64,000 nucleotides of DNA from Mucilaginibacter phyllosphaerae. GTDB lineage: Bacteria > Bacteroidota > Bacteroidia > Sphingobacteriales > Sphingobacteriaceae. Positions within the stretch are counted from its first letter, which is position 1; each line of letters begins with the position of its first letter. The DNA lies in the NCBI RefSeq assembly GCF_004378255.1, contig NZ_SNQG01000003.1, forward strand, positions 1 to 64,000. The letters run 5' to 3'. The position numbers were made by a program, and so were the translations under genes. Positions 25,363 through 34,332 of this stretch are shown here, in pieces. The notes under the pieces were generated by a model that did not search any database, had not been told where the DNA came from, and was given only the letters and a program-made list of their open reading frames with translations.

Positions 25363-26913
25363 TTGATAAAAGAATTAATTATCGATTCATCCCCCAACGG
25401 GGCTACTATTGCATTATTACAGGACAGACAGCTTGTAGAACTCCATAAAGAGCAGATCACTAACAATTATACTGTTGGCGATATTTATTTGGGCCGCATT
25501 AAAAAAATTATGCCGAGCCTGAATGCCGCTTTTGTGGACGTTGGTTATGAGAAAGATGCCTTTTTGCATTACCTTGATTTGGGGCCCCAGGTACAAAGCC
25601 TGTTAAAGCTTACCAAACAAGTACGTAGCGGTGGATATCAATCGAAGCTTTTAGATAATTTTAAGCCCGAAGCTGATATAAACAAAGGGGGCAAAATCTC
25701 TGATGTTTTATTAAAAGGCGCGCTTATACCGGTACAGATAGCCAAGGAGCCAATTTCTACAAAAGGCCCCCGCTTAAGTTCCGACCTGTCAATAGCGGGC
25801 CGGTATGTTGTACTTGTGCCTTTTTCTGAGGTGATATCCATCTCAAAAAAGATCAAGAGCAATACAGAACGTACCCGCCTGCGTAAGGTGGTTGAAAGTA
25901 TTAAGCCGAAGCATTTTGGTGTGATCATCCGCACCGTATCTGAGGGTAAGGGGGTGCAGGAATTGCAGAAAGACCTGCTGGACCTGATATCCAAATGGGA
26001 AACCTTTGTGACCAAATTGCACGGTACCGAACCCTCTAAAAAGGTTTTGGGGGAGATTGGCCGTACATCAACCATTTTAAGGGATATCCTGAACCCGGAT
26101 TTTCAGCATATTTATGTGAACGAACAAAGTATGTATGAAGAGGTGCGGTCTTATATCCACGAGATCTCTCCGGACCTGGAAGGTATTGTAAGGTTGCATA
26201 AGCACAAGGAGCCGCTTTTTGAGCACCACGGTGTTGATAAGCAGATAAAGTCAACCTTCGGCAAAACAGTAAACCTTGCCGGTGGCGCCTATCTGGTTAT
26301 TGAGCATACCGAAGCCCTGCACGTTATTGACGTAAACAGCGGTAACCGTACTGCCAATAAAGAGAACCAGGAAGAGAACGCTTACCAGGTTAATAAAGAA
26401 GCTGCCAAAGAAATTGCCCGCCAGTTGCGCTTGCGCGATATGGGTGGTATAGTGGTGGTGGATTTTATTGACATGCACAAGCCTACCAACCGTAAAGAGC
26501 TTTTTGATTACCTTAAAGCACAAATGGCTGATGACAGGGCAAAGCATACTATTTTGCCGCCAAGCAAATTTGGCCTGATACAAATTACCCGCCAGCGGGT
26601 AAGGCCCGAAATGAATATTGTGACCAGCGAGGTTTGCCCTGCTTGTGGCGGTACCGGTAGCATCAGGCCAACCGTTTTACTGATAGATGATATTGAAAAC
26701 AATTTCAATTACATACTGGAAGAGCAAAACGAGAAAAACATTACACTTTGTGTACACCCCTACATAGAGGCGTACATCAAAAAGGGATTATACACCCGCC
26801 AGATGAAATGGTACTTTAAATACAACCAGTGGATCCGGATAAAAAGCAACCCTGCTTACCAGATCACCGAGTTTAAATTCTTCTCGGCTAAAGACGAAGA
26901 AATAAAGTTGTAA
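25363..26913 (+). CDS. rng: Ribonuclease G/E family endoribonuclease
   Basis: This endoribonuclease processes rRNA and starts mRNA decay. The 516-residue length fits RNase G rather than the longer RNase E. The start is TTG at 25363; an in-frame TAG lies two codons upstream, so no earlier start is possible, and MIKELIIDSSPNGATIALLQ is the expected N-terminus. The S1 domain follows (about residues 35-125). The catalytic core has HVIDVNSGNR and VVVDFIDM with the metal-binding Asp residues. The zinc-link CPACGG is near residue 426. It is read in the same direction as HU, TPR and the small basic protein. Confidence 0.95.
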   Translation: MIKELIIDSSPNGATIALLQDRQLVELHKEQITNNYTVGDIYLGRIKKIMPSLNAAFVDVGYEKDAFLHYLDLGPQVQSLLKLTKQVRSGGYQSKLLDNFKPEADINKGGKISDVLLKGALIPVQIAKEPISTKGPRLSSDLSIAGRYVVLVPFSEVISISKKIKSNTERTRLRKVVESIKPKHFGVIIRTVSEGKGVQELQKDLLDLISKWETFVTKLHGTEPSKKVLGEIGRTSTILRDILNPDFQHIYVNEQSMYEEVRSYIHEISPDLEGIVRLHKHKEPLFEHHGVDKQIKSTFGKTVNLAGGAYLVIEHTEALHVIDVNSGNRTANKENQEENAYQVNKEAAKEIARQLRLRDMGGIVVVDFIDMHKPTNRKELFDYLKAQMADDRAKHTILPPSKFGLIQITRQRVRPEMNIVTSEVCPACGGTGSIRPTVLLIDDIENNFNYILEEQNEKNITLCVHPYIEAYIKKGLYTRQMKWYFKYNQWIRIKSNPAYQITEFKFFSAKDEEIKL

Positions 26914-26940
26914 ATGTTTGCATTTAAAATGCAAACGTAA

Positions 26941-26980
26941 AAAAGAGCAGATGCATGATAAGCACCTGCTCTTTTTATTT
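26941..26980. terminator. Bidirectional terminator between rng and the CBM9-like gene
   Basis: AAAAGAGCAG (26941-26950) pairs with CTGCTCTTTT (26966-26975), giving A- and T-tracts on the two sides between convergent genes. Confidence 0.85.
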
Positions 26981-26985
26981 GCTAT

Positions 26986-28077
26986 TTACCTAAGCGCCCC
27001 GCTATTATCAACCGACCATGTTTTACCACCGCCATCTGTAATGGTAGCAATAAACTGGTTTTTTGTACCTTCAACGGTTAATGTATTCTCTTTACTGTTG
27101 ATCGTATAGTTAGCGGCATCGATCCCCAAATCAGGCAGATTGTTGGCATAAGCCTGATGTGTTGCCCGGTACTCCCGCTGTTTATAGTACACCAGCCACA
27201 AGTATTGTTTTTGCAAGTCGGCATACGGCATGGTAAACGTTGCCTTATCAGCAGTAGTGCTTTTGGTAAACTGCAAATACCCCCAGCGCTCGGGCGCGTG
27301 CATATTAATAATGCCGGGGGCAGACCATACCCAGTTACGCTCGGGCAGTTTTTTGCCGGCGGCATCCTTCAGTTTAACATATTTACCGTTTTTAATTGCT
27401 GTATCCCACTCCACGCGAGAGAAGTTTACGCGCCACAGGTCGCCCTCTTTAGGCGCACCCGCAGCAAAGCCCATTTTAACAGAACTGAACGGGATCTTAA
27501 ACTCCACGGTCCATCCGGTATCCTTGTCTGCAGGGTTATTTAATGTACCCTGCAGCTGCACCGCCGATTGCATGCCCGGAGTATCCCAACTGATGAGGGC
27601 ATCCCCCCTGTCTCTATATGGCTTGGGCATAAACAGGTCGAAGATCTTGTTCAACTGGTTTACCTCTATCTCAAAATAATCGCGGCCGTCCCCGTCCGGG
27701 TCTATAAATATTTCAAAATCGTTGTCGTTAAAAATAACGGCGTCGTGCCTGGTCAGGTTGGCCCAAAGGTGCGGTTCTTCCATTTTAACGGCAATAAAAA
27801 GGCAGCTATCGCCCCAAAGCATTTTCATTTGCGTGTTTAAATTCGGGGCTGGCTTCAGGTCGCCTTCAATATCTATAAACTTATCCGTCCATGCGGCTTG
27901 CTGCCATACCGGGTCGTTGATGTGGCCGTTAATTTTGGGGGCCTGTTTGGTATAAGTAACCACATAGTTTTTAGGGGTGATAAATAAATGAGGCATGGCG
28001 CTAAAAGCGCTTTGGGCCTTAACCTGCCGGCCAATTAATAACAGGGTACCGAGTAGTAAAATCCTTTTAGTAAACAT
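26986..28077 (-). CDS. Exported carbohydrate-binding (CBM9-like) protein
   Basis: I choose the ATG at 28077, which begins MFTKRILLLGTLLLIGRQVKA, a signal peptide; the in-frame ATG at 28140 adds 21 residues before it. The 363-residue product has a CBM9/carbohydrate-binding-like domain, with INGHINDPVWQQAAWTDKF, LWGDSCLFIAVKMEEPHLWA and NDNDFEIFIDPDGDGRDYFEIEVN. This domain often binds the reducing end of sugars, or caps heme-type proteins and exported oxidoreductases in Bacteroidota. The C-terminal part has no recognised domain. It diverges from radA. No enzyme activity is evident. Confidence 0.78.
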   Translation of the reverse strand: MFTKRILLLGTLLLIGRQVKAQSAFSAMPHLFITPKNYVVTYTKQAPKINGHINDPVWQQAAWTDKFIDIEGDLKPAPNLNTQMKMLWGDSCLFIAVKMEEPHLWANLTRHDAVIFNDNDFEIFIDPDGDGRDYFEIEVNQLNKIFDLFMPKPYRDRGDALISWDTPGMQSAVQLQGTLNNPADKDTGWTVEFKIPFSSVKMGFAAGAPKEGDLWRVNFSRVEWDTAIKNGKYVKLKDAAGKKLPERNWVWSAPGIINMHAPERWGYLQFTKSTTADKATFTMPYADLQKQYLWLVYYKQREYRATHQAYANNLPDLGIDAANYTINSKENTLTVEGTKNQFIATITDGGGKTWSVDNSGALR

Positions 28078-28167
28078 CTGATAAATATAATTTAATTGCT
28101 TTAAATCCCTAATAACATGTGTAAAAGCATTTTTAACCAAACAGCAATTGCTAAATAAATTAGTACA

Positions 28168-28212
28168 TTAAATAATAATCTGCATATTTGCACATGCGCA
28201 TATCTGCACATT
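28168..28212. repeat. Short 8-base repeat upstream of radA
   Basis: Four near-copies of an octamer (TGCATATT, TGCACATG, CGCATATC, TGCACATT) run up to about 8 bases before the radA ATG. The strict spacing of TGCA/CGCA every 8 bases is visible on the page. It could be a small tandem array or a regulatory region. Confidence 0.5.
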
Positions 28213-28218
28213 AACAAC

Positions 28219-29679
28219 ATGGCTAAAACCAAGATCGCTTATTTCTGTCAAAGCTGTGGCTTCGAATCGGCCAAGTGGCTGGGCAAGTGCCCAAGCTGCC
28301 AGCAGTGGAACACTTTTGTAGAAGAAATTTTAGAAAAATCGAGCGCATCTGTCCCCAACTGGAAGGCCAGCCCGGCATCATCGCAACGGGCGAACAAACC
28401 GGTAGAGGTAGCCGATATCACGTTTAAAGAAGAACACCGCCTGCTTACACCCGATAAAGAGTTTAACCGCGTTTTAGGCGGCGGTATTGTTGCCGGGTCT
28501 TTAGTGCTGATAGGCGGCGAGCCGGGCATAGGCAAATCAACCCTGATGCTGCAACTGGCTTTGAACATGCCCAATGTAAAAGTGCTTTATGTATCGGGCG
28601 AGGAAAGCGATCACCAGATAAAGATGCGGGCGGAGCGGTTAGCCCCCCACCCCCCTGAAGGGGGAGCTTTTGACGCGACTGGTAGCCTTACTCCCCCTTC
28701 AGGGGGCCGGGGGGCTGGAGCTTGTTTCATCCTTACGGAAACATCCACTCAAAATATATTTAAGCAGATAGAAGAGTTACAGCCTGATGTTTTGGTGATA
28801 GATTCTATCCAGACGCTGCATTCATCGCATGTAGAATCAACACCGGGCAGCGTATCACAGGTGCGCGAATGCACGGCCGAATTGCTGCGCTTTGCCAAAG
28901 AAACCTCTACCCCGGTATTTTTAATCGGCCATATTACTAAAGATGGGATGATAGCCGGGCCGAAGATACTGGAGCACATGGTGGATACCGTTTTGCAGTT
29001 TGAGGGCGACAGGCACCATGTGTACCGCATATTACGTACTATTAAAAACCGTTTTGGTTCATCATCTGAGTTGGGGATCTATGAAATGCTGGGCGAGGGC
29101 CTGCGCGAGGTGTCTAACCCGTCAGAGATCTTGTTATCTCAGCGGGACGAACCCTTAAGCGGCATCACCATATCGGCCACTTTAGAGGGCATGAGGCCGA
29201 TGCTGATAGAAACCCAGGCGCTGGTAAGCACATCAGCCTACGGCACGCCCCAGCGCACCGCTACGGGCTTTGATACCAAGCGTATGAGCATGCTGCTGGC
29301 CGTGTTAGAAAAACGCTGCGGTTTTCGCCTGGGCAACCAGGATGTTTTTTTGAATATTACGGGGGGCATCCGTGTAGAAGACCCGGCAATTGATCTGGGT
29401 TTGGCAGCGGCCATCATCTCCTCGCATCAGGATATCCCCATACCTGCCAAAACCTGCTTTGCCGGCGAGATCGGCTTATCCGGCGAGATCCGGGCCGTTA
29501 ACCGGGTAGAACAGCGCATTGCCGAGGCGCAAAAGCTGGGCTTCGAGCAAATTTTTATCTCCAAATACAATATGCCCTCGGCTGCTAAGGACAAAAAACG
29601 CCTCGACCTTTCTCGTTACACGATTGATGTAAAACCTGTAGGCCGGATAGAAGAGGTTTTTGGATTATTGTTTGGGTAG
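28219..29679 (+). CDS. radA: DNA repair protein RadA with an in-frame palindrome insertion
   Basis: RadA helps process recombination intermediates. The zinc finger has Cys 10, 13, 24 and 27, Walker A is GGEPGIGKST (99-108), and KNRFG appears in TIKNRFGSSSELG. A LonB-like C-terminal domain follows. The chain is 486 residues, about 25-30 longer than the usual 455-460. The excess lies between MRAERL and CFILTETSTQ (residues 141-168), where other RadA proteins have only a short loop. It coincides with a perfect-frame palindromic DNA element at 28641-28716. The extra segment is rich in Pro and Gly and sits just after the Walker A strand region, in a surface loop. The gene remains open and is presumably functional. 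Confidence 0.94.
   Translation: MAKTKIAYFCQSCGFESAKWLGKCPSCQQWNTFVEEILEKSSASVPNWKASPASSQRANKPVEVADITFKEEHRLLTPDKEFNRVLGGGIVAGSLVLIGGEPGIGKSTLMLQLALNMPNVKVLYVSGEESDHQIKMRAERLAPHPPEGGAFDATGSLTPPSGGRGAGACFILTETSTQNIFKQIEELQPDVLVIDSIQTLHSSHVESTPGSVSQVRECTAELLRFAKETSTPVFLIGHITKDGMIAGPKILEHMVDTVLQFEGDRHHVYRILRTIKNRFGSSSELGIYEMLGEGLREVSNPSEILLSQRDEPLSGITISATLEGMRPMLIETQALVSTSAYGTPQRTATGFDTKRMSMLLAVLEKRCGFRLGNQDVFLNITGGIRVEDPAIDLGLAAAIISSHQDIPIPAKTCFAGEIGLSGEIRAVNRVEQRIAEAQKLGFEQIFISKYNMPSAAKDKKRLDLSRYTIDVKPVGRIEEVFGLLFG
28641..28716. repeat. Palindromic element inserted in the radA reading frame
   Basis: The left arm (28641-28666) and the right arm (28691-28716) are 26-base reverse complements with two mismatches, around a 24-base spacer. 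Arms start AGCCCCCC and contain CCCCCTGAAGGGGGAG. On the coding strand it adds a Pro/Gly-rich peptide without a stop. The pyrimidine/purine-rich makeup is similar to small intergenic palindromes at 12472 and 44198. Confidence 0.88.
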
Positions 29680-29689
29680 AGGGTGCCGG

Positions 29690-29752
29690 CCTTCTTCAAA
29701 TGAGAAGGAAAAGCATGTATTTAAAGCACTCTCTATAAAGGATATCAGAGAG
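29690..29752. other. Two small hairpins between convergent genes
   Basis: CCTTCT (29690-29695) with AGAAGG (29703-29708), and CTCTCT (29729-29734) with AGAGAG (29747-29752), fold in the 78-base gap between radA and the phosphatase gene. They may serve as a weak terminator or be a worn repeat. Confidence 0.35.
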
Positions 29753-29757
29753 AGGAT

Positions 29758-30996
29758 CTAAGATATTTTTATCGTTAGCAATGTAATATCATCAATCGGC
29801 TTGCCTTTTATCACCTGGTTAATATAATTCATCAGGGTTGCATTAAATTCATCGGGGGTAAGTTCACCGTTGTTAATTACAAACTCAAGCAGCTTTTCTT
29901 CGCCCCAGCTTTTAACATTCTGCAATTCATGGTCCATCAGCCCATCCGTATAATTAAATAAAAGGCTGCCGGGCTCCAGGTCAATCTCGCCTTCGTTCAG
30001 GAAGGGTAACTCCTCAAACGCACCTATCATGGTAGTACCCAGCTTTAGCGGGATGGCTTCACCATCAGCATATAATATCGTAGGGTTATGGCCGGCGTTA
30101 ATGTAGTTAAGCTTACGGGTCTTCTCGTTGTATTTAGCCAAAAACAGGGTTATAAAACGCTCGCCCTTGGTGTTCCTGATCATGATCTTATTAAGCCGTT
30201 CTACTACGCTTGTCAGTTCATCTTCAATAGCAACCAGGCCGTGCAGGCTGGCCTGAAAATTCGCCATCAGCAGCGCCGCAGAAATTCCCTTGCCGGATAC
30301 ATCGGCCACACACCATAAAAATTCCGTTTCGTTCAGCCGGAAGAAATCAAAATAATCGCCGCCAATATCCTGGTGCGGTAAATATTTAGCGCCTACTTCA
30401 ATCCCATCCTCTTTATACTCGCGCATGGGCACCAGCATATTTTGTACCTCAACAGCCAGCTCCATTTCGCGCTGAAAACGCTCGGCCTGCAGGCGTTCGC
30501 GAAACAGCTTTTTATTCTCCAGCGCAACCACAATAACATTGATGAGCGTTTGAATAAAATTAAGGTCGTTGTTGAGCATATCGCCCGACGTGTTAAAATC
30601 GCCGATCAGTGCAAAGGCCAGTGCTTTGTTTTTATGATAAATAGGGATAAAGTAGTTGTATTTACTTAAAACAGCATTACTATGTCCTATTAAAGGGGCG
30701 GGTGCTTTTATTTTATTAAGATGTACCCAGGTTTGGTTAAGCGTTGTGGGCGATTCTATATTACCGCCATATTTAGAGATACAACTATACGCCCCGCTTT
30801 TTTCTATCAAAAAACGGAACATGCCTATCTGCAGGTAATTTTTCAGGATCACCTCCAGCATTTGTATCAGGGTTGGGGTTGGGGTATTTTTATTGATTGC
30901 CCGGGTAACTTCCAACAGCGAATTCAATTCGGACTGCCGCTTTAGCAGTAACCTGATCAATTCATCCTCGCCAGAACTATCGTTGTTGTTTTGCAT
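29758..30996 (-). CDS. GAF-SpoIIE (RsbU-like) PP2C-type serine phosphatase
   Basis: This 412-residue cytoplasmic protein has an N-terminal helical region, a GAF-like sensor domain (about residues 45-170), a linking coiled coil (about 165-190) and a SpoIIE/PP2C phosphatase domain (about 200-410). Metal-binding Asp residues are in HQDIGGDYFDFF, CVADVSGKG and NYTDGLMDHE. Such proteins dephosphorylate anti-sigma-factor antagonists or STAS proteins in partner-switching pathways. No STAS or kinase partner is next to it, so its target is unknown. It faces radA tail to tail. Confidence 0.87.
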   Translation of the reverse strand: MQNNNDSSGEDELIRLLLKRQSELNSLLEVTRAINKNTPTPTLIQMLEVILKNYLQIGMFRFLIEKSGAYSCISKYGGNIESPTTLNQTWVHLNKIKAPAPLIGHSNAVLSKYNYFIPIYHKNKALAFALIGDFNTSGDMLNNDLNFIQTLINVIVVALENKKLFRERLQAERFQREMELAVEVQNMLVPMREYKEDGIEVGAKYLPHQDIGGDYFDFFRLNETEFLWCVADVSGKGISAALLMANFQASLHGLVAIEDELTSVVERLNKIMIRNTKGERFITLFLAKYNEKTRKLNYINAGHNPTILYADGEAIPLKLGTTMIGAFEELPFLNEGEIDLEPGSLLFNYTDGLMDHELQNVKSWGEEKLLEFVINNGELTPDEFNATLMNYINQVIKGKPIDDITLLTIKIS

Positions 30997-31086
30997 TGTT
31001 GTATAGGCAGCCTAAAATAACTAAATATTCCTTTTTTTAAGGATTTAGCCATGTTTTTTTTAGCCTGACCGGAAAACCACACTTCG

Positions 31087-32217
31087 CTACCTAACCACCC
31101 GCCCTTTCCAGGCGTATTTACGGGTGTTGCCAATAAGCCCTACATATACAAAGTAAATAATATGTATGGGCGCCAGGATAATAAGCAACCCCACCAAACT
31201 GGTACGTTTAAAAAAGGCGGTAATAGGTAATAAAAAGGCTACCTCTATCAGATACTTTAGCAGAAACTGAACCAGGAAAAGTTTAAAATAAAAAATACTA
31301 TAAAAGCCAAGCCCCGCATTAACCAATAACGACAGGTTAAACAGCCAGATGCAAACGGCCAGGGCTACCACAGTTTTGTCTTTATACCGGGTTGATTTGG
31401 ATGCCCACCTGCGCCGCTGCTGCAAAAATTCCTGCAGGGTATGCTTGGCATGGGTGTACACAACGGCGTCGCGGTTTTTAAAAAAGCCTATCCGGGCGGG
31501 ATAAATTTCGGCTACTTTTTGCAGCAGCAATTCGTCATCGCCCGATGCCAGGTCGTCAATCCCCTTAAAACCGCCCACTTCGTAAAATACATCTTTACGG
31601 TAAGCAAAATTTGCCCCGTTACAGGTTGATGCGCGGCCATTGCCTATAAATGCGGCGCCGATACCGATTAGGTAAGAAAACTCCAGCGTTTGCAGGCGCT
31701 CAAATAAAGTGGTTTCTTCAAAATAAGAAACCGGCGACGAGATCATTACGGGCTGGTGCGTTTCGTAGTACCCCACAATGGATGACAGCCATTCTGTGCC
31801 CATGCGGCAATCGGCATCGGTACAAACCATCAGTTCGCCGGTTGACAGGCCGATAGCCTCTGAAATAGCTTTCTTTTTATAGGAGTTTAACGGTTTATCC
31901 TCGTTAAGCTGTAACAGTTTTACGCCATGCGCAGCATAGCTGCTAATTATTTCGGCCGTGCCATCCGTAGAGTGGTCGTCCACAATAATTATTTCGGTAA
32001 GGTGGCGGGGATAGTCCTGCGCAATAATATCATTGATGGTGAGGTGGATGCGCTCGGCCTCGTCACGTGCGGCTATCAGGATGGTTACTTTAGTGGTTAA
32101 ACCGGCCGCGCCGGTGTTAGGGCGCTTTAATGCCGCCCAGCCCTTTATTAGCCAGGCAACTACCAGCAGGTATAAACCTGTTAGCAGTAAAGAAATGATA
32201 CTATGCAGTGCGGTCAA
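31087..32217 (-). CDS. Membrane glycosyltransferase, family 2
   Basis: This 376-residue enzyme transfers a sugar from an activated donor to a lipid or polysaccharide acceptor. A transmembrane helix (about residues 5-25) precedes the GT-A domain, and two or three helices lie at the C-terminus (about 275-365). Motifs are ILIAARDEAERI, VVDDHSTDGT, the DxD of CTDADCRM, SGDDE, and the QxxRW-type QRRRWASK. The gene starts inside the last 17 bases of the flippase-like gene, showing tight coupling. Product and donor cannot be read. Similar pairs make glycolipids or cell-surface polysaccharides. Confidence 0.87.
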   Translation of the reverse strand: MTALHSIISLLLTGLYLLVVAWLIKGWAALKRPNTGAAGLTTKVTILIAARDEAERIHLTINDIIAQDYPRHLTEIIIVDDHSTDGTAEIISSYAAHGVKLLQLNEDKPLNSYKKKAISEAIGLSTGELMVCTDADCRMGTEWLSSIVGYYETHQPVMISSPVSYFEETTLFERLQTLEFSYLIGIGAAFIGNGRASTCNGANFAYRKDVFYEVGGFKGIDDLASGDDELLLQKVAEIYPARIGFFKNRDAVVYTHAKHTLQEFLQQRRRWASKSTRYKDKTVVALAVCIWLFNLSLLVNAGLGFYSIFYFKLFLVQFLLKYLIEVAFLLPITAFFKRTSLVGLLIILAPIHIIYFVYVGLIGNTRKYAWKGRVVR

Positions 32218-33175
32218 AGAATTTCAATTTTAAAACAAATACCGACCCTATGATGGCAGGGATAATCAGGTTGATCAGCCAGATGGATGATACCGCTGCA
32301 ATAATAGCTATTTGCTGGTTGGTAATAAATAAAAATAAATGAGTTGCCGTATAACTGCGTACGCCAACATCCAGCAGATCTAACGATGGCAGGGCCGACT
32401 GGATAAAGATAAACACAAACACGGTGATGATCATACCAAAAAACGGCAGGGCGGGCAGCAGCAAATGGATTACAAGATAATACTGGAACGAAAATACAAA
32501 GAAACGGGCCAGGCTGTAACCGATCACCACCAGCAGTTCGTGGCGGTTATACCGCCCCATAATATCAAAAAAGCGATGATATTTTTTGAGGAACGATACT
32601 TTATCAAGCCAGCTTACCAGCCATTTGATATGGAAATAAAACACCAGGAACAGTGTTAAAAAAGCCAGCGATAAAACGGCGATGCCCAGGTATAACCAGA
32701 TACTTAAATTTAAAAAGTAATATAAAAACCATAGCGAGGCCAGTATGCCCACCAGGTTGGTAATTACGTTTTGGGCAAACGCGCCTACGGCCATGGCAAA
32801 TACACCGTGGATGCGTTTTCGCGGCGGTAAAAACATAACGCGGCCACCATACTCGCCTATCCGGTTGGGGGTAAATATGGCCCAGGTTAATCCGCAAAAA
32901 ACAGCCTCAACCGCTTCCCAAACCGATACGCGGGTTAACTTTTTTGCCAGGTACTGCCATTTTAAACTTTCTAAAAACCAGTTGGCAACCATTAGCAGCA
33001 CAACTGCCGACAGCGTGTAAATAACCTGCCCGCGGCTGATAACCGAGATAAGTTTTTCAAAGCGCGCCAGGTCATCATTCTTTCCTAAAAATTTATTATA
33101 AATAAACAGGAAAGCTAAAACAAGTATGGCTGCTTTTATAAGGTACGAGAAGATCTTTTTAGCGGCGGCTGTCAA
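32201..33175 (-). CDS. YbhN/LPG-synthase flippase-like integral membrane protein
   Basis: This 324-residue protein has about eight predicted transmembrane helices and matches the lysylphosphatidylglycerol-synthase transmembrane region / UPF0104 family. It lacks the C-terminal aminoacyl transferase domain of true MprF. Recognisable pieces are WFLESLKWQYLAKKL, FCGLTWAIFTPNRIGEYGGR and a late stretch ending LIIPAIIGSVFVLKLKFF. The overlap of 17 bases with the glycosyltransferase gene suggests that the two proteins work on the same lipid-linked product. A flippase role is inference. Confidence 0.82.
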   Translation of the reverse strand: MTAAAKKIFSYLIKAAILVLAFLFIYNKFLGKNDDLARFEKLISVISRGQVIYTLSAVVLLMVANWFLESLKWQYLAKKLTRVSVWEAVEAVFCGLTWAIFTPNRIGEYGGRVMFLPPRKRIHGVFAMAVGAFAQNVITNLVGILASLWFLYYFLNLSIWLYLGIAVLSLAFLTLFLVFYFHIKWLVSWLDKVSFLKKYHRFFDIMGRYNRHELLVVIGYSLARFFVFSFQYYLVIHLLLPALPFFGMIITVFVFIFIQSALPSLDLLDVGVRSYTATHLFLFITNQQIAIIAAVSSIWLINLIIPAIIGSVFVLKLKFFDRTA

Positions 33176-33228
33176 TTTAAAATTTTGTGCAATGTTACAA
33201 AAAGCAGGCTTGCCCCTTTACATTAATT

Positions 33229-34068
33229 TTACTTTAACCGCGTTTTTAAAAATGTTAACGTATAGCCGTAGGCTTCTTTACTGGCGTTGGTATCATAAAC
33301 CGGGTTGCTTGGGTTTGCAAAACCATGGTCGGCATCATACTGGTGCAGGTATAACGTTTTACCGGCAGCTTTCATATCGGCAGCAAATTTAGTAACCACT
33401 TTGGTGTTTATCCATTGGTCTTTATTGGCAAAATTACCCAGTACGGCGCAATTAAGCATTTTTAGTTTAGCAACATCCTGCTCGGGCATGCCATAATACA
33501 TCACACATCCAACCGCCTGTTTATTTGCCAGCAGGGTTGCCTGCAGGCTCCAGCCACCGCCAAAGCACCAGCCAATAGTAGCAACTTTTGCTTTAGAACC
33601 TGCGTAACCAATAGCCCCTTTTATAATGGCCTTTGCCCGTGCATCAGTTACGGCTTGCATATACTTGCCGGCATCCTGGCTATTGTCGGCAACTTTACCG
33701 TCGTAAAGGTCAAGGGCTATTACATTTACATTGCCTATATCATTGTACATTTTTTCGGCTTCGCGTTTTACAAAGTCATTCAGGCCATACCATTCATGTA
33801 TCACCAGCAAATAATTATTAGTTGCTGTTTTTGCTTTTAGCAGGTAGGCATTAGCTGTTTTACCATCTGTTGTATGATAGGTAATGGTTTTGCCGATGGC
33901 GCTCTGGAAATGAAACTTTACCGGATCCTTATGTGAAGCACGAAATTTTTTATCAGATGCCAGCATGGCAAATTGTTGTGTAGCCGACGGTTTGCAACAG
34001 GCCATTTTTTGCGCAAAGGTGTAGCCTGCGCTGATCATCAAAAGCGTTAAAAGAAAAAGTTTTTTCAT
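33229..34068 (-). CDS. Exported dienelactone-hydrolase family protein
   Basis: This 279-residue alpha/beta hydrolase has a signal peptide (residues 1-19). The triad is Cys in IGWCFGGGW, an Asp in the preceding beta-sheet edge (ANKDQW region) and His in DADHGFANP. LVIHEWYGLNDFVK is the family's conserved N-terminal element. Members hydrolyse lactones or other esters; in heterotroph periplasms the true substrate is often unknown. It stands alone, 53 bases beyond the start of the flippase-like gene on the same strand. Confidence 0.86.
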   Translation of the reverse strand: MKKLFLLTLLMISAGYTFAQKMACCKPSATQQFAMLASDKKFRASHKDPVKFHFQSAIGKTITYHTTDGKTANAYLLKAKTATNNYLLVIHEWYGLNDFVKREAEKMYNDIGNVNVIALDLYDGKVADNSQDAGKYMQAVTDARAKAIIKGAIGYAGSKAKVATIGWCFGGGWSLQATLLANKQAVGCVMYYGMPEQDVAKLKMLNCAVLGNFANKDQWINTKVVTKFAADMKAAGKTLYLHQYDADHGFANPSNPVYDTNASKEAYGYTLTFLKTRLK

Positions 34069-34332
34069 GGGATGAAAGGTTTAATTAGTTCTATACAATT
34101 TGCAGCTAAAATTGTTTTTAAGGCGGCATTGCTTATGGTATGCTGATCATCATGTTGTTAGTAATGCTTATCCTTTAAGACCCTGATACGGCATGCCGAT
34201 ACTGCCACATTAAACGCAATTAATGGGTGTTTTTTAACTTAACCCGCCACATAGCAAAACTAATTTATACCTTGCATTACCGCAAGCCTGCTAACAGGCG
34301 CTTGCGTAATCCTGTTAAACCAAACATCTGTT

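Noticed and set aside
28219..29679. The extra RadA segment as a frameshift or sequencing error
   Set aside because: The frame is open throughout and the segment corresponds to a clean inverted-repeat element, so an insertion explains it better.
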